From IMG/VR virus record IMGVR_UViG_3300048588_000723, positions 1 through 51,397 of that record: a stretch of 51,397 nt of DNA. The stretch is one strand, 5' to 3'. A program made the translations under genes and the position numbers. Under the pieces are notes generated by a model. The model had not been told where the DNA came from. It was given only the letters and a program-made list of their open reading frames with translations, and searched no databases. How positions within the stretch are numbered: position 1 is the first letter of the stretch; each line of letters opens with the position of its first letter. The DNA comes from a virus. Positions 1 through 5,375 of the stretch are shown here, one piece after another.

Positions 1-230
1 TGGAGTTATCCCCGATTATGGAGTTATCCCCGATTCTGGAGTTATCCCCGATTCTGGAGTTATCCCCGATTCTGGAGTTATACCCGATTCTGGAGTTATA
101 CCCGATTCTGGAGTTATCCCCGATTCTGGAGTTATACCCGATTCTGGAGTTATCCCCGATTCTGGAGTTATACCCGATTATGGAGTTATACCCGATTATG
201 GAGTTATACCCGATTATGGAGTTATCCCCG
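1..230. repeat. 18-bp tandem repeat array, left end
   Basis: Twelve complete units and a 14-nt partial unit of TGGAGTTATMCCCGATTM repeat with no spacers. Only two positions vary (10 and 18, C or A). On the minus strand the unit reads as the hexapeptide I-G-[D/Y]-N-S-[R/I], so the array is the coding repeat of the beta-helix gene that starts at 343. It continues at the right end of the window (51137-51397). Units in plus order, given as position 10/position 18: CA, CC, CC, CC, AC, AC, CC, AC, CC, AA, AA, AA, C-partial. There are no indels inside the array, so the reading frame is kept. Confidence 0.97.
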
Positions 231-343
231 CCTTTAAATTCAATTCCTCTAGCTTTAAATTCAGCATCAAGTTCAGAGATGTCTTCATATTCAAACTTTT
301 TAGTATCATAATTTTTGTCGTACAGATAAATTTTCTTTTTCAT
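1..343 (-). CDS. Hexapeptide-repeat left-handed beta-helix protein, N-terminal part (continues at 51397)
   Basis: ATG is at 343 on the minus strand. About 37 charged residues (beginning MKKKIYLYDKNYD, then an Asp/Glu/Lys-rich stretch ending EFKGG) precede tandem hexapeptides IGYNSI, IGYNSR and IGDNSR that run off the window at base 1. The pattern [ILV]-G-x-N-S-x is the classic left-handed beta-helix hexapeptide, in which three hexads make one coil. The same frame re-enters at 51397 and ends at 50879, so this is one gene cut by the contig ends. It belongs to the leftward early operon, downstream of the two small regulators at 463-961. Its function is unknown; related C-termini occur in proteins of many phage early regions (recalled, not searched). 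Copy number is uncertain because the array was probably collapsed or cut in assembly. Confidence 0.85.
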   Translation of the reverse strand, partial: MKKKIYLYDKNYDTKKFEYEDISELDAEFKARGIEFKGGDNSIIGYNSIIGYNSIIGYNSRIGDNSRIGYNSRIGDNSRIGYNSRIGYNSRIGDNSRIGDNSRIGDNSIIGDNS

Positions 344-361
344 GTTGCAGATTTTAAGGTT

Positions 362-459
362 AAACTATTTGTTTCGCTCATACTGCCGAGCCTTTTCCGT
401 TTGGCAGTTCATTAGGCCCTCCTTCCTCAAGGGTGATTCTGGCACCTCACAAATAGTTT
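362..459 (-). promoter_or_regulatory. Structured leader with short upstream ORF ahead of the beta-helix gene
   Basis: An 11-bp perfect inverted repeat (AAACTATTTGT at 362-372, ACAAATAGTTT at 449-459) encloses about 76 nt with smaller stems, for example TGCC/GGCA. Inside it, on the minus strand, a strong Shine-Dalgarno (AAGGAGGG, complement of 417-424) lies 4 nt before ATG at 412. This opens a 15-codon ORF (MNCQTEKARQYERNK, 365-412) whose stop codon lies in the inverted-repeat arm. Such SDs are rare in this genome. It could be a translational-coupling leader or attenuator for the gene at 343, or a remnant of a longer gene: the same frame is open upstream and could start at a GTG. Confidence 0.4.
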
Positions 460-462
460 GTG

Positions 463-732
463 TTATTTATTTTTATTTAATGGTTCCAATACAATTGTTT
501 TGTCATCTAATTTTGCAGCTACTTTATACAGGTCCGCTTTCTTATATTTATATCCATCAGCTCTACTATATCTCGGCAATAACCCTCGTTGAAATAACTG
601 AGAAAGGAATCTGTAGTTATTTACCCCTATGATTCTACACGCCTCTTTTGAATCGCAATAGTCAGATTGATTACTAAGTAATGCTATTCGAATAAGCCTC
701 AACTCTTCCAGTACAGCTTTATCGTTACTCAT
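463..732 (-). CDS. Small helix-turn-helix (excisionase/MerR-like) DNA-binding protein
   Basis: 89 residues. The N-terminal third is a coiled helix (EELRLIRIALLSNQ); a winged-helix-like segment follows (DSKEACRIIGVNNYRFLSQLFQRG at about 27-50), then a basic strand-turn (RYSRADGYKYKKADLYKVAA). The layout resembles Bacteroidota helix-turn-helix domain 17/excisionase proteins, in which a small MerR-type fold recognises a site near att or in the early promoter. It overlaps the upstream gene by 8 bp (ATG of this gene inside the end of 725-961), so the two are co-translated. As the second gene of the leftward early transcript it may act as an excisionase or an early transcription regulator. The family is inferred from the pattern only. 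Confidence 0.6.
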   Translation of the reverse strand: MSNDKAVLEELRLIRIALLSNQSDYCDSKEACRIIGVNNYRFLSQLFQRGLLPRYSRADGYKYKKADLYKVAAKLDDKTIVLEPLNKNK

Positions 733-961
733 GCTCTAATGCTTCTTGAATTAATTTTTCTTCCTGGCCATCACCTTCTTTATAGTATTTTGCAATAACA
801 TCAAATGTTTCTTTTTCACAACGACCAGTATTTAATGCTGTACCTATTGTTTTGGTGCTGACTTTTTTATTTATCTTTTTAGATAGATCGTGGATTTTTT
901 CAATATCTCCATGCTCTCTCTTCAGCTTCCAGCTTTTTAGGATTACTTTTGGTATTTTCAT
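725..961 (-). CDS. Cro-like small DNA-binding protein, first gene of early operon
   Basis: 78 residues, basic at the N-terminus (MKIPKVILKSWKLKREHGD), with a likely helix-turn-helix DLSKKINKKVSTKTIGTALN at about 25-44 and an acidic C-terminal tail. It is the first gene leftward from the divergent control region, facing the repressor at 1107 across 145 bp, which is where lambdoid-type phages keep Cro. The expected role is repression of the repressor promoter and commitment to lytic growth. The Cro assignment rests on size, helix-turn-helix and position; no family was confirmed. Confidence 0.6.
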   Translation of the reverse strand: MKIPKVILKSWKLKREHGDIEKIHDLSKKINKKVSTKTIGTALNTGRCEKETFDVIAKYYKEGDGQEEKLIQEALEHE

Positions 962-1037
962 CGAATTACTTTTTTTTGTATTATCTTTGTATTTGTGTTC
1001 CCTTTTAGGTTCTCATTTAAGTTCCTATTTGGTAAGA

Positions 1038-1082
1038 CAAAGTAAAGTCAAATATTGTCAAATTGCAAGTTTTTGACAATAT
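1038..1082. promoter_or_regulatory. Divergent control region: early promoter -7 box and 11-bp inverted-repeat operator
   Basis: A perfect inverted repeat, ATATTGTCAAA (1052-1062) and TTTGACAATAT (1072-1082), is separated by 9 nt. It ends 25 nt before the repressor ATG (1107). On the minus strand TTACTTTG (complement of 1038-1045) is one base off the Bacteroidota -7 consensus TANNTTTG, and a TTG lies about 19-20 nt upstream inside the operator. A bound dimer would therefore cover the -33 region of the leftward early promoter. A further GTCAAA (about 1047-1052) abuts the left arm as a direct repeat. Repressor or Cro binding is inferred. Confidence 0.5.
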
Positions 1083-1106
1083 ATTTTTATTAACAATTAC
1101 CTAAAA

Positions 1107-1475
1107 ATGGCAAAATTTGTACAAAATCAGCAAACAACAAGGCTTTTAGAGGTTTATAAAACTTTGATAAAAAAGGGTGTTGTTAATAAACCATTAGATT
1201 TTTGCAGTCAAGTTGACTATTTAAATACCTCTTTTGTTCATGTTGCAGCAGGAAGAAGGAACTTCCCTACATTGATAATTAACAATGCTTGTAAGGTGTT
1301 TGGAATAAATCCGGACTACATATTTGATGGAAAATTGCCAATTTTCGTTAAAAAAGAAGATGTTGGTGATGATTCCGAAATTAATCTTTTACGAATTAGA
1401 GTGGAATACTTGGAGCGAATAAACGCATTGTTGGAGAAGCAGTTAGAACAATATCAGAAAAAGCAAAAACCGTAA
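1107..1475 (+). CDS. Phage repressor-like protein (N-terminal HTH, C-terminal coiled coil)
   Basis: 122 residues. Residues 1-75 look like a helix-turn-helix domain (RLLEVYKTLIKKG, then LDFCSQVDYLNTSFVHVAAGRRN and IINNACKVFGINPDYIFDG). That order is typical of Bacteroidota repressors, which resemble the CI/Xre fold in ending with a 'GINPDYIFDGK' helix. Residues 88-118 (INLLRIRVEYLERINALLEKQLEQY) have heptad leucines and would form a dimerising coiled coil. There is no LexA-like Ser/Lys protease domain, so induction would not be by RecA-stimulated self-cleavage. Divergent orientation to the small regulators and the inverted repeat just upstream make it the probable lysogeny repressor. Confidence 0.7.
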   Translation: MAKFVQNQQTTRLLEVYKTLIKKGVVNKPLDFCSQVDYLNTSFVHVAAGRRNFPTLIINNACKVFGINPDYIFDGKLPIFVKKEDVGDDSEINLLRIRVEYLERINALLEKQLEQYQKKQKP

Positions 1476-1556
1476 TTTTCTTACATCGTAAGTGTTTTGT
1501 AGATTTTATAAATGTAATCTTTTTGATCCCATTTCGTTATAGAATAAATAAAACCT

Positions 1557-1733
1557 ATGTGTATGGAGCAAAATAATAAAGCCAAATGTGAGGGGTGCAA
1601 ACTCTCTCTCCTAATTCAGAAAATTCAAAATGATTACTTAAAGTTAAGAAGCTTAACAGAGCTTGAAAGCAAACAACGTTTTAAATTTATTAGAGCCCGG
1701 CAGGGTGTGTTGGACAAAATTTTTCCAAACTAA
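1557..1733 (+). CDS. Small Cys-containing hypothetical protein (58 aa)
   Basis: ATG TGT ATG GAG opens 58 codons ending TAA immediately before a hairpin terminator. The product has a CEGC motif at about residues 11-14, a heptad-like middle (LLIQKIQNDYLKLRSLTEL) and a basic C-terminus (RFKFIRARQG). The ORF is isolated between the repressor and the terminator. Either ATG (1557 or 1563) could be used. No family recognised; the snug terminator at its 3' end is the best argument that it is real. Confidence 0.55.
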   Translation: MCMEQNNKAKCEGCKLSLLIQKIQNDYLKLRSLTELESKQRFKFIRARQGVLDKIFPN

Positions 1734-1764
1734 AAAAAGCCTCCAATAATATGGAGGCTTTTTT
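1732..1764. terminator. Bidirectional intrinsic terminator
   Basis: AAAAAAAGCCTCC-aataatat-GGAGGCTTTTTT: a 6-bp GC stem extended by A/T pairs, with an A-tract on one side and a T-tract on the other. It can stop the rightward transcript of 1557-1733 and the leftward transcript of the gene at 1798-2154. Confidence 0.85.
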
Positions 1765-1797
1765 ACTATCTGTAAATAGGTTTATTTTTTTATTCAG

Positions 1798-2154
1798 CTA
1801 AGAATTATACCAGACCGAATACTTCCATTTGACTATATTGTCAACAAATGGACTTTGATAAGCGAGGTTTTCATCTCTTATAATCGCTAATCGATTGTTT
1901 CCCGTCTGGACGGGCTCAACCAAAACCGCAAAAGAGTTATTTCCTGCATTCGTCAATTCAATTACTTCAAAACTTCTTGCCTCAAAGGAAAAAAGCGCAA
2001 CCGGTTGGTCAACAGCAGTTACATCTGTAATCAAATAATCTACGCTGACAGCGTATTCGGTTTTCGGAACTTTGGCCTGATCAAAGCCATAAGCTACGTG
2101 TGTTACCATAATCCCTAGGAATACAAAACACAAAGTGAATAATTGTTTTTTCAT
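1798..2154 (-). CDS. Secreted small protein (moron candidate)
   Basis: 118 residues from MKKQLF. It has a clear signal peptide (MKKQL, then a hydrophobic TLCFVFLGIMVTHVAYG core, with likely cleavage after AYG) followed by a beta-rich mature domain without Cys, including VDYLITDVTAVDQPVALFSF and IVKWKYSVWYN. An upstream in-frame ATG at 2208 would put 18 residues before the signal peptide and lies inside the divergent promoter, so the internal start is preferred. It is transcribed against the flanking late genes and closed by the terminator at 1732-1764, which is the arrangement of a lysogenically expressed moron. A TTGACA...TATATT pair lies upstream on the minus strand. Function unknown; periplasmic or outer-surface location inferred. 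Confidence 0.65.
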   Translation of the reverse strand: MKKQLFTLCFVFLGIMVTHVAYGFDQAKVPKTEYAVSVDYLITDVTAVDQPVALFSFEARSFEVIELTNAGNNSFAVLVEPVQTGNNRLAIIRDENLAYQSPFVDNIVKWKYSVWYNS

Positions 2155-2173
2155 GCCGCTAATATAATAATTA

Positions 2174-2204
2174 TTTGCAAATCGTGTCAATTTGACTATT
2201 TTTG
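2174..2204 (+). promoter_or_regulatory. Bacteroidota-type promoter for the late/terminase genes
   Basis: TTTG (2174-2177), 19-nt spacer, TATTTTTG (2197-2204): an exact match to the Bacteroidota -33/-7 consensus TTTG-N19-TANNTTTG. The expected transcription start is only a few bases downstream, at about 2209-2213, on top of the GTG at 2210. The spacer contains TTTGACTATT, which recurs at 9617. Confidence 0.65.
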
Positions 2205-2209
2205 CCATT

Positions 2210-2464
2210 GTGAGTGCAAAAAATAAATATATAGAAAATAATATTCCTGCTCTTTACAGAAGAACTATTCTTGATGTTATGATTTATACTTTTATTGATG
2301 CAGTAAAGCATACTATTCCAGGCATATCAGTTGATGAGGCCGCATTGGCTTTTTCTAAAAAATACAAAATAGATGAAGATGAAATGACCCTCACTTCAAT
2401 TACACGCGTGTATTATCGAATCCAAAAAGAACTATTTGAAGATGAACGTACTAAGAATACCTGA
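2210..2464 (+). CDS. Small protein upstream of terminase, start GTG
   Basis: About 84 residues counted from GTG 2210, helical and acidic/basic mixed (NNIPALYRRTILDVMIYTFIDAVKHTIPG, ISVDEAALAFSKKYKIDEDEMTLTSITRVYYRI). An ATG at 2192 is in frame but lies upstream of the -7 box of the promoter at 2174-2204, so it cannot be in a transcript from that promoter. GTG 2210 would then be leaderless, or the internal ATG at 2279 is used. It overlaps the next gene by about 23 bp. Similar short helical ORFs often precede terminase genes in Bacteroidota phages; function not recognised. Confidence 0.6.
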   Translation: MSAKNKYIENNIPALYRRTILDVMIYTFIDAVKHTIPGISVDEAALAFSKKYKIDEDEMTLTSITRVYYRIQKELFEDERTKNT

Positions 2465-2744
2465 AAAATCAAATTCTGAGAAGCTCAGAGATAAGTCGGA
2501 AGCGAAACTGAACAGTCTTGTTATTAAATATTTTGAAGAGGCAAAAGACAAGCCACTTAAAAAAGAACTCATATTTAAAAAGCTAAATACTGAATGGTGC
2601 AACTATGCATTTCTTGCAAACAAAACTCAAAAAGGGATTCAGGTATATGCAAATGCTTTTAAAAAACGAGTAGACTATGTATTGCAAAAAGTAGAAGAAC
2701 AAAATCAATCACAAACCAATGACAGAGAGGACGATAAAGAGTAA
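2442..2744 (+). CDS. Hypothetical helical protein before terminase
   Basis: 100 residues from ATG 2442, lysine-rich, with no Cys cluster or transmembrane segment. The middle (KPLKKELIFKKLNTEW, ANKTQKGIQVYANAFKKRVDYVLQKVEEQ) looks like helices with a possible DNA-binding surface. It overlaps its upstream neighbour and the small ORF at 2719, forming a tight run of overlapping genes leading into the terminase. It could be an accessory packaging factor; not recognised as a family. Confidence 0.6.
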   Translation: MNVLRIPEKSNSEKLRDKSEAKLNSLVIKYFEEAKDKPLKKELIFKKLNTEWCNYAFLANKTQKGIQVYANAFKKRVDYVLQKVEEQNQSQTNDREDDKE

Positions 2745-2877
2745 GATTCGTTTCCATGAAAAAAAGCTCAAGCACTATGAAGATAAGCTACATGAACTTA
2801 TTCACCCTAAAATCGGTTTTATAATTCCTACAAATGGCAAGAAAAAAAGTAACAGTAAAAAAGAAAACAGGACGTAA
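2719..2877 (+). CDS. Small basic ORF overlapping the small terminase start (52 aa)
   Basis: MTERTIKSKIRFHEKKLKHY followed by EDKLHELIHPKIGF and a Lys/Ser tail: 52 codons overlapping the previous gene by 26 bp and the small terminase by 44 bp. It bridges an otherwise untranslated 89-bp gap in a region where neighbours overlap, and its N-terminal half is a plausible amphipathic helix. The C-terminal part is simply the out-of-frame reading of the Lys-rich terminase start, so it may be shorter or not expressed. Confidence 0.4.
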   Translation: MTERTIKSKIRFHEKKLKHYEDKLHELIHPKIGFIIPTNGKKKSNSKKENRT

Positions 2878-3319
2878 AACATTATACGATCCTCTTATTG
2901 TATTGCCAAGACTCGAAGCGCTAGCAAAGAAAGGCGTTACAAACATTGATATTGCAAAATCATTAGGAATTACTGAAAGTACTTTTTATGAATGGAATGA
3001 TAAGTATCCGGAGTTTTCGCTGTCCTTAAAGAAGTACAAGGGTTTGGCCGATATAGAAGTGGAGAATGCTTTATTTAAAACAGCTGTCGGATTTGATTAC
3101 GATGAAAACAAATATGAGCGCGTTAAGAACAATAAAACAGGTAAGTATTCCATGCAGTTGGTTCAAAAAACCGTTAAGAAAGTAACCGGCAATGCAACAG
3201 CTCAAATATTTTATTTGAAAAACAGAATGCCTGACAGGTATCGTGACAAAACAATACACGAACATTCAGGTAAAATAGAAATGGAAGCAATCACATTTAA
3301 AGCAAAACGTAGAGAATAA
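2834..3319 (+). CDS. terS: Terminase small subunit
   Basis: 161 residues with a basic N-terminus (ARKKVTVKKKTGRKTLYD) and a helix-turn-helix at about 27-52 (RLEALAKKGVTNIDIAKSLG, ITESTFYEWNDKYPEF). A central region with KYKGLADIEVENALFKTAVGFDYDE and a C-terminal basic stretch follow. The order helix-turn-helix, 'ALFKTAVGFDY', 'NATAQIFYLKNRMPDRYRD' matches small terminases of the Listeria/Bacillus-like family. It recognises phage DNA at pac/cos and hands it to the large subunit encoded about 580 bp downstream. Start ATG 2834 (caaATGGCAAG). Confidence 0.85.
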   Translation: MARKKVTVKKKTGRKTLYDPLIVLPRLEALAKKGVTNIDIAKSLGITESTFYEWNDKYPEFSLSLKKYKGLADIEVENALFKTAVGFDYDENKYERVKNNKTGKYSMQLVQKTVKKVTGNATAQIFYLKNRMPDRYRDKTIHEHSGKIEMEAITFKAKRRE

Positions 3320-3375
3320 TGGAAGATTTTGAAATCATCGCATTCGATGACCACTTTGTAATAATTAAAAATTAA
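3319..3375 (+). CDS. 18-codon micro-ORF coupled by TAATG on both sides
   Basis: ATG 3319 overlaps the terminase stop (TAATG), and its own TAA overlaps the ATG at 3375 (TAATG again). The peptide MEDFEIIAFDDHFVIIKN is acidic/hydrophobic. The double overlap would let ribosomes pass from small terminase to the metallopeptidase-like gene, so it may serve as a translational bridge rather than encode a functional protein. Confidence 0.35.
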   Translation: MEDFEIIAFDDHFVIIKN

Positions 3376-3779
3376 TGAGAACGCCTAGAATATTCTATTG
3401 GAAGTACACATTCAATTACAATGGCTTTATAATTCCTTACGTTGGAATTGTATTAAATAGTAGCGTTCGAGGCGTAAGAGGTGAAGATGTTTTAATTGAG
3501 CACGAAAAAGTTCACTACAAACAATTTGAAAAGTATGGAGCTATTCTATTCATTCTATTGTACTTGATGGACGTTATGTATCATTCTTACGATTTGTCAT
3601 TATTTGAAATTGAAGCGCGATTTGCTGAAGACAATTTTGCAAAGTACAATTATACATATGCTGTTAGAAACGGTTTAGCTAAAACTCCGCACAATCCAAA
3701 TTTTAGAAAAGGTAAATCAATTTATAAATTAAAATCATATCAAGATGAGTTCAGAAAACTGGAGCAAAACAGCCGGTAA
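3375..3779 (+). CDS. Small HExxH (zincin-like) protein in the packaging operon
   Basis: 134 residues. HEKVH at residues 43-47 matches the HExxH zinc-binding motif of metallopeptidases. A hydrophobic helix (AILFILLYLMDVMYHSYDL, about 56-74) and then FEIEARFAED (77-86) follow, where a Glu could be the third ligand as in gluzincins. The product is smaller than full peptidases, so it is a minimal zincin, possibly membrane-associated. Close relatives appear as unannotated genes in Bacteroidota phages (from memory). It sits between small and large terminase, suggesting a role in head maturation or only co-expression. Catalysis is unproven. Confidence 0.55.
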   Translation: MRTPRIFYWKYTFNYNGFIIPYVGIVLNSSVRGVRGEDVLIEHEKVHYKQFEKYGAILFILLYLMDVMYHSYDLSLFEIEARFAEDNFAKYNYTYAVRNGLAKTPHNPNFRKGKSIYKLKSYQDEFRKLEQNSR

Positions 3780-3894
3780 AACAGCCGGGGTAATTACAGG
3801 TGTATGGGTAGGTATAGCAATTGCAGTACTAGCTTTAACCGCACCAACTAAAGGAATAGTAATGCTAGTTACTTGGTTTTGGAATTTGTGGTAA
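3745..3894 (+). CDS. Small membrane protein (49 aa)
   Basis: MSSENWSKTAGKTAGVITGV, then a continuous hydrophobic stretch (WVGIAIAVLALT) and a second hydrophobic C-terminus (GIVMLVTWFWNLW). One or two membrane helices are predicted. It begins inside the 3' end of the metallopeptidase-like gene and stops 3 nt before the large terminase ATG, so it is tightly packed in the operon. Function unknown; an accessory holin-like role is only a possibility. Confidence 0.55.
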   Translation: MSSENWSKTAGKTAGVITGVWVGIAIAVLALTAPTKGIVMLVTWFWNLW

Positions 3895-3897
3895 TAA

Positions 3898-5367
3898 ATG
3901 AAAACTGTTGAAATTGAATTCTCTGACCCTCAGCTGGACATTATTGAAAGTACTGCTCAGCGTAATCTATTCCATTCTGGAGTAGGTTCAGGGAAGACTC
4001 ATTGCATAGGAGCAATTTCGGGGGACTTTGTATTAAACAATCCTGAAGTACGAGGATTCATTGGAGCAAATACTTATTCCCAATTAAGTAAATCAACTCT
4101 GAATGGTGTATTTAAGTTTTGGGAGTCTACATTAAAATGGAAGCGCGACATACATTACGTAAGCAATAAAATGCCTCCTCCACATTTCAAAAGTTTTGGA
4201 CCTAAACTAGATGATTATGCTCATACTATTTCATTTGAAAATGGTGCGCTAGTTTTTACAGCTTCACTTGATAACTATAAAGTTATCGATGGAACTGAAT
4301 TTGCCTGGGCCTGTTTAGATGAAACGAAAGATACAAAAGAAGAAGGAGTTAGAGAGGTTGTTACTGCACGTTTGAGACAGCCGGGTATGTACATTAATCC
4401 TAAAGGGCAATTGTGTAAAGAAAAAAAAGCAGACAACTACACCGGTTTCAATCCACTTTATATATTTACTTCTCCTGCCAAAACAGATTGGCTTGCTGAA
4501 TGGTTTGATATACCAGAGTATTTTGAAGAAATCAACGAAAGCATATTTTCTGAAACAGATTATTTTAGAAAAAGGAAAGGGGATAAATTAGTGGTGATAT
4601 CATCTACTTACCACAATAAAAAGAATTTATCAGAAGGATTTATTGAACGGCTAATTGAAGACAACAAACACAATAGCCACCGTATAAATATGCTTGTATA
4701 CGGTTCGCCTCTTGCTAAAACAGGTGGTGAATATTTTTCTCGTTTTGATAGATTAAAGCATATTAAATATTTGCCTATCAATCCAGAGCTGCCGATTCAT
4801 TTATCATTTGACCAAAACAGAAATCCATACATCACTTGCACCTGCTTTCAAACATGGTGGAATGAAGACACACAAAAATGGATAGTTAACAAATTTGATG
4901 AGTTTTGTTTAGAAGCTCCCAAAAATTATACAGAAGCTTTGTGCCAGGAGATTTTATTTAAATACGGACACCTGATGAAAAACGGTGTGTTTTATTATGG
5001 TGATTGGTCCGGAAAGAATAGTAGAACTAATTCTCAAGAAGACGATTACGATGTCATACGAAGAGTATTTGGAAAATTTGTAGGGCCATATTCCGATAAA
5101 GTTATAACAAATAAAGGGTTGGTTAAGCGACACGACTTTATGAATAAAATATTGTTTGGAGGTTTACCTATTGAATATTACCAGGCACCTCATTGTAAGA
5201 AGTCAATAATGGAATACGAATACCTGAAAGAGGATCCTAATGGAGGAAAATTAAAACAATTAGCGACTAACCCTATAACACAAGTACAGTATCAGAAATA
5301 CGGACATATTGCTGATGCTGACGAATATTTTTTCACATCTGCATTCGACACATTTTATAATCAATAA
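3898..5367 (+). CDS. terL: Terminase large subunit (ATPase-nuclease)
   Basis: 489 residues. Walker A GVGSGKT at 28-34, Walker B-like WACLDE at 137-142 with the catalytic Glu, then a C-terminal RNase H-like nuclease region in which LSFDQN (about 303-308) and YYGDWSG (about 361-367) supply acidic residues. It pumps DNA into the prohead and cuts the concatemer. Length and order fit tailed-phage terminases. It is followed after 8 bp by the portal gene, as is standard. Confidence 0.93.
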   Translation: MKTVEIEFSDPQLDIIESTAQRNLFHSGVGSGKTHCIGAISGDFVLNNPEVRGFIGANTYSQLSKSTLNGVFKFWESTLKWKRDIHYVSNKMPPPHFKSFGPKLDDYAHTISFENGALVFTASLDNYKVIDGTEFAWACLDETKDTKEEGVREVVTARLRQPGMYINPKGQLCKEKKADNYTGFNPLYIFTSPAKTDWLAEWFDIPEYFEEINESIFSETDYFRKRKGDKLVVISSTYHNKKNLSEGFIERLIEDNKHNSHRINMLVYGSPLAKTGGEYFSRFDRLKHIKYLPINPELPIHLSFDQNRNPYITCTCFQTWWNEDTQKWIVNKFDEFCLEAPKNYTEALCQEILFKYGHLMKNGVFYYGDWSGKNSRTNSQEDDYDVIRRVFGKFVGPYSDKVITNKGLVKRHDFMNKILFGGLPIEYYQAPHCKKSIMEYEYLKEDPNGGKLKQLATNPITQVQYQKYGHIADADEYFFTSAFDTFYNQ

Positions 5368-5375
5368 TTACAACC

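Noticed and set aside
1-230. CRISPR array or iteron origin at the ends
   Set aside because: Units are 18 bp back to back with no spacers, and the variation is confined to two codon positions in a long open frame.
18-311. Plus-strand repeat protein (ELSPIL-type hexapeptides)
   Set aside because: It is the antisense reading of the array. The minus-strand frame continues into unique, protein-like caps at both ends and gives the canonical IGxNSx beta-helix motif.
362-459. Hammerhead or other known small ribozyme
   Set aside because: A GAAAC and stems are present, but the invariant CUGAUGA core and a consistent three-stem layout are not.
342-632. Plus-strand ORF rich in Leu/Tyr/Ile
   Set aside because: It lies antisense to the helix-turn-helix gene at 463-732 and shows no protein-like pattern; the minus frame has coupled starts and a recognisable HTH.
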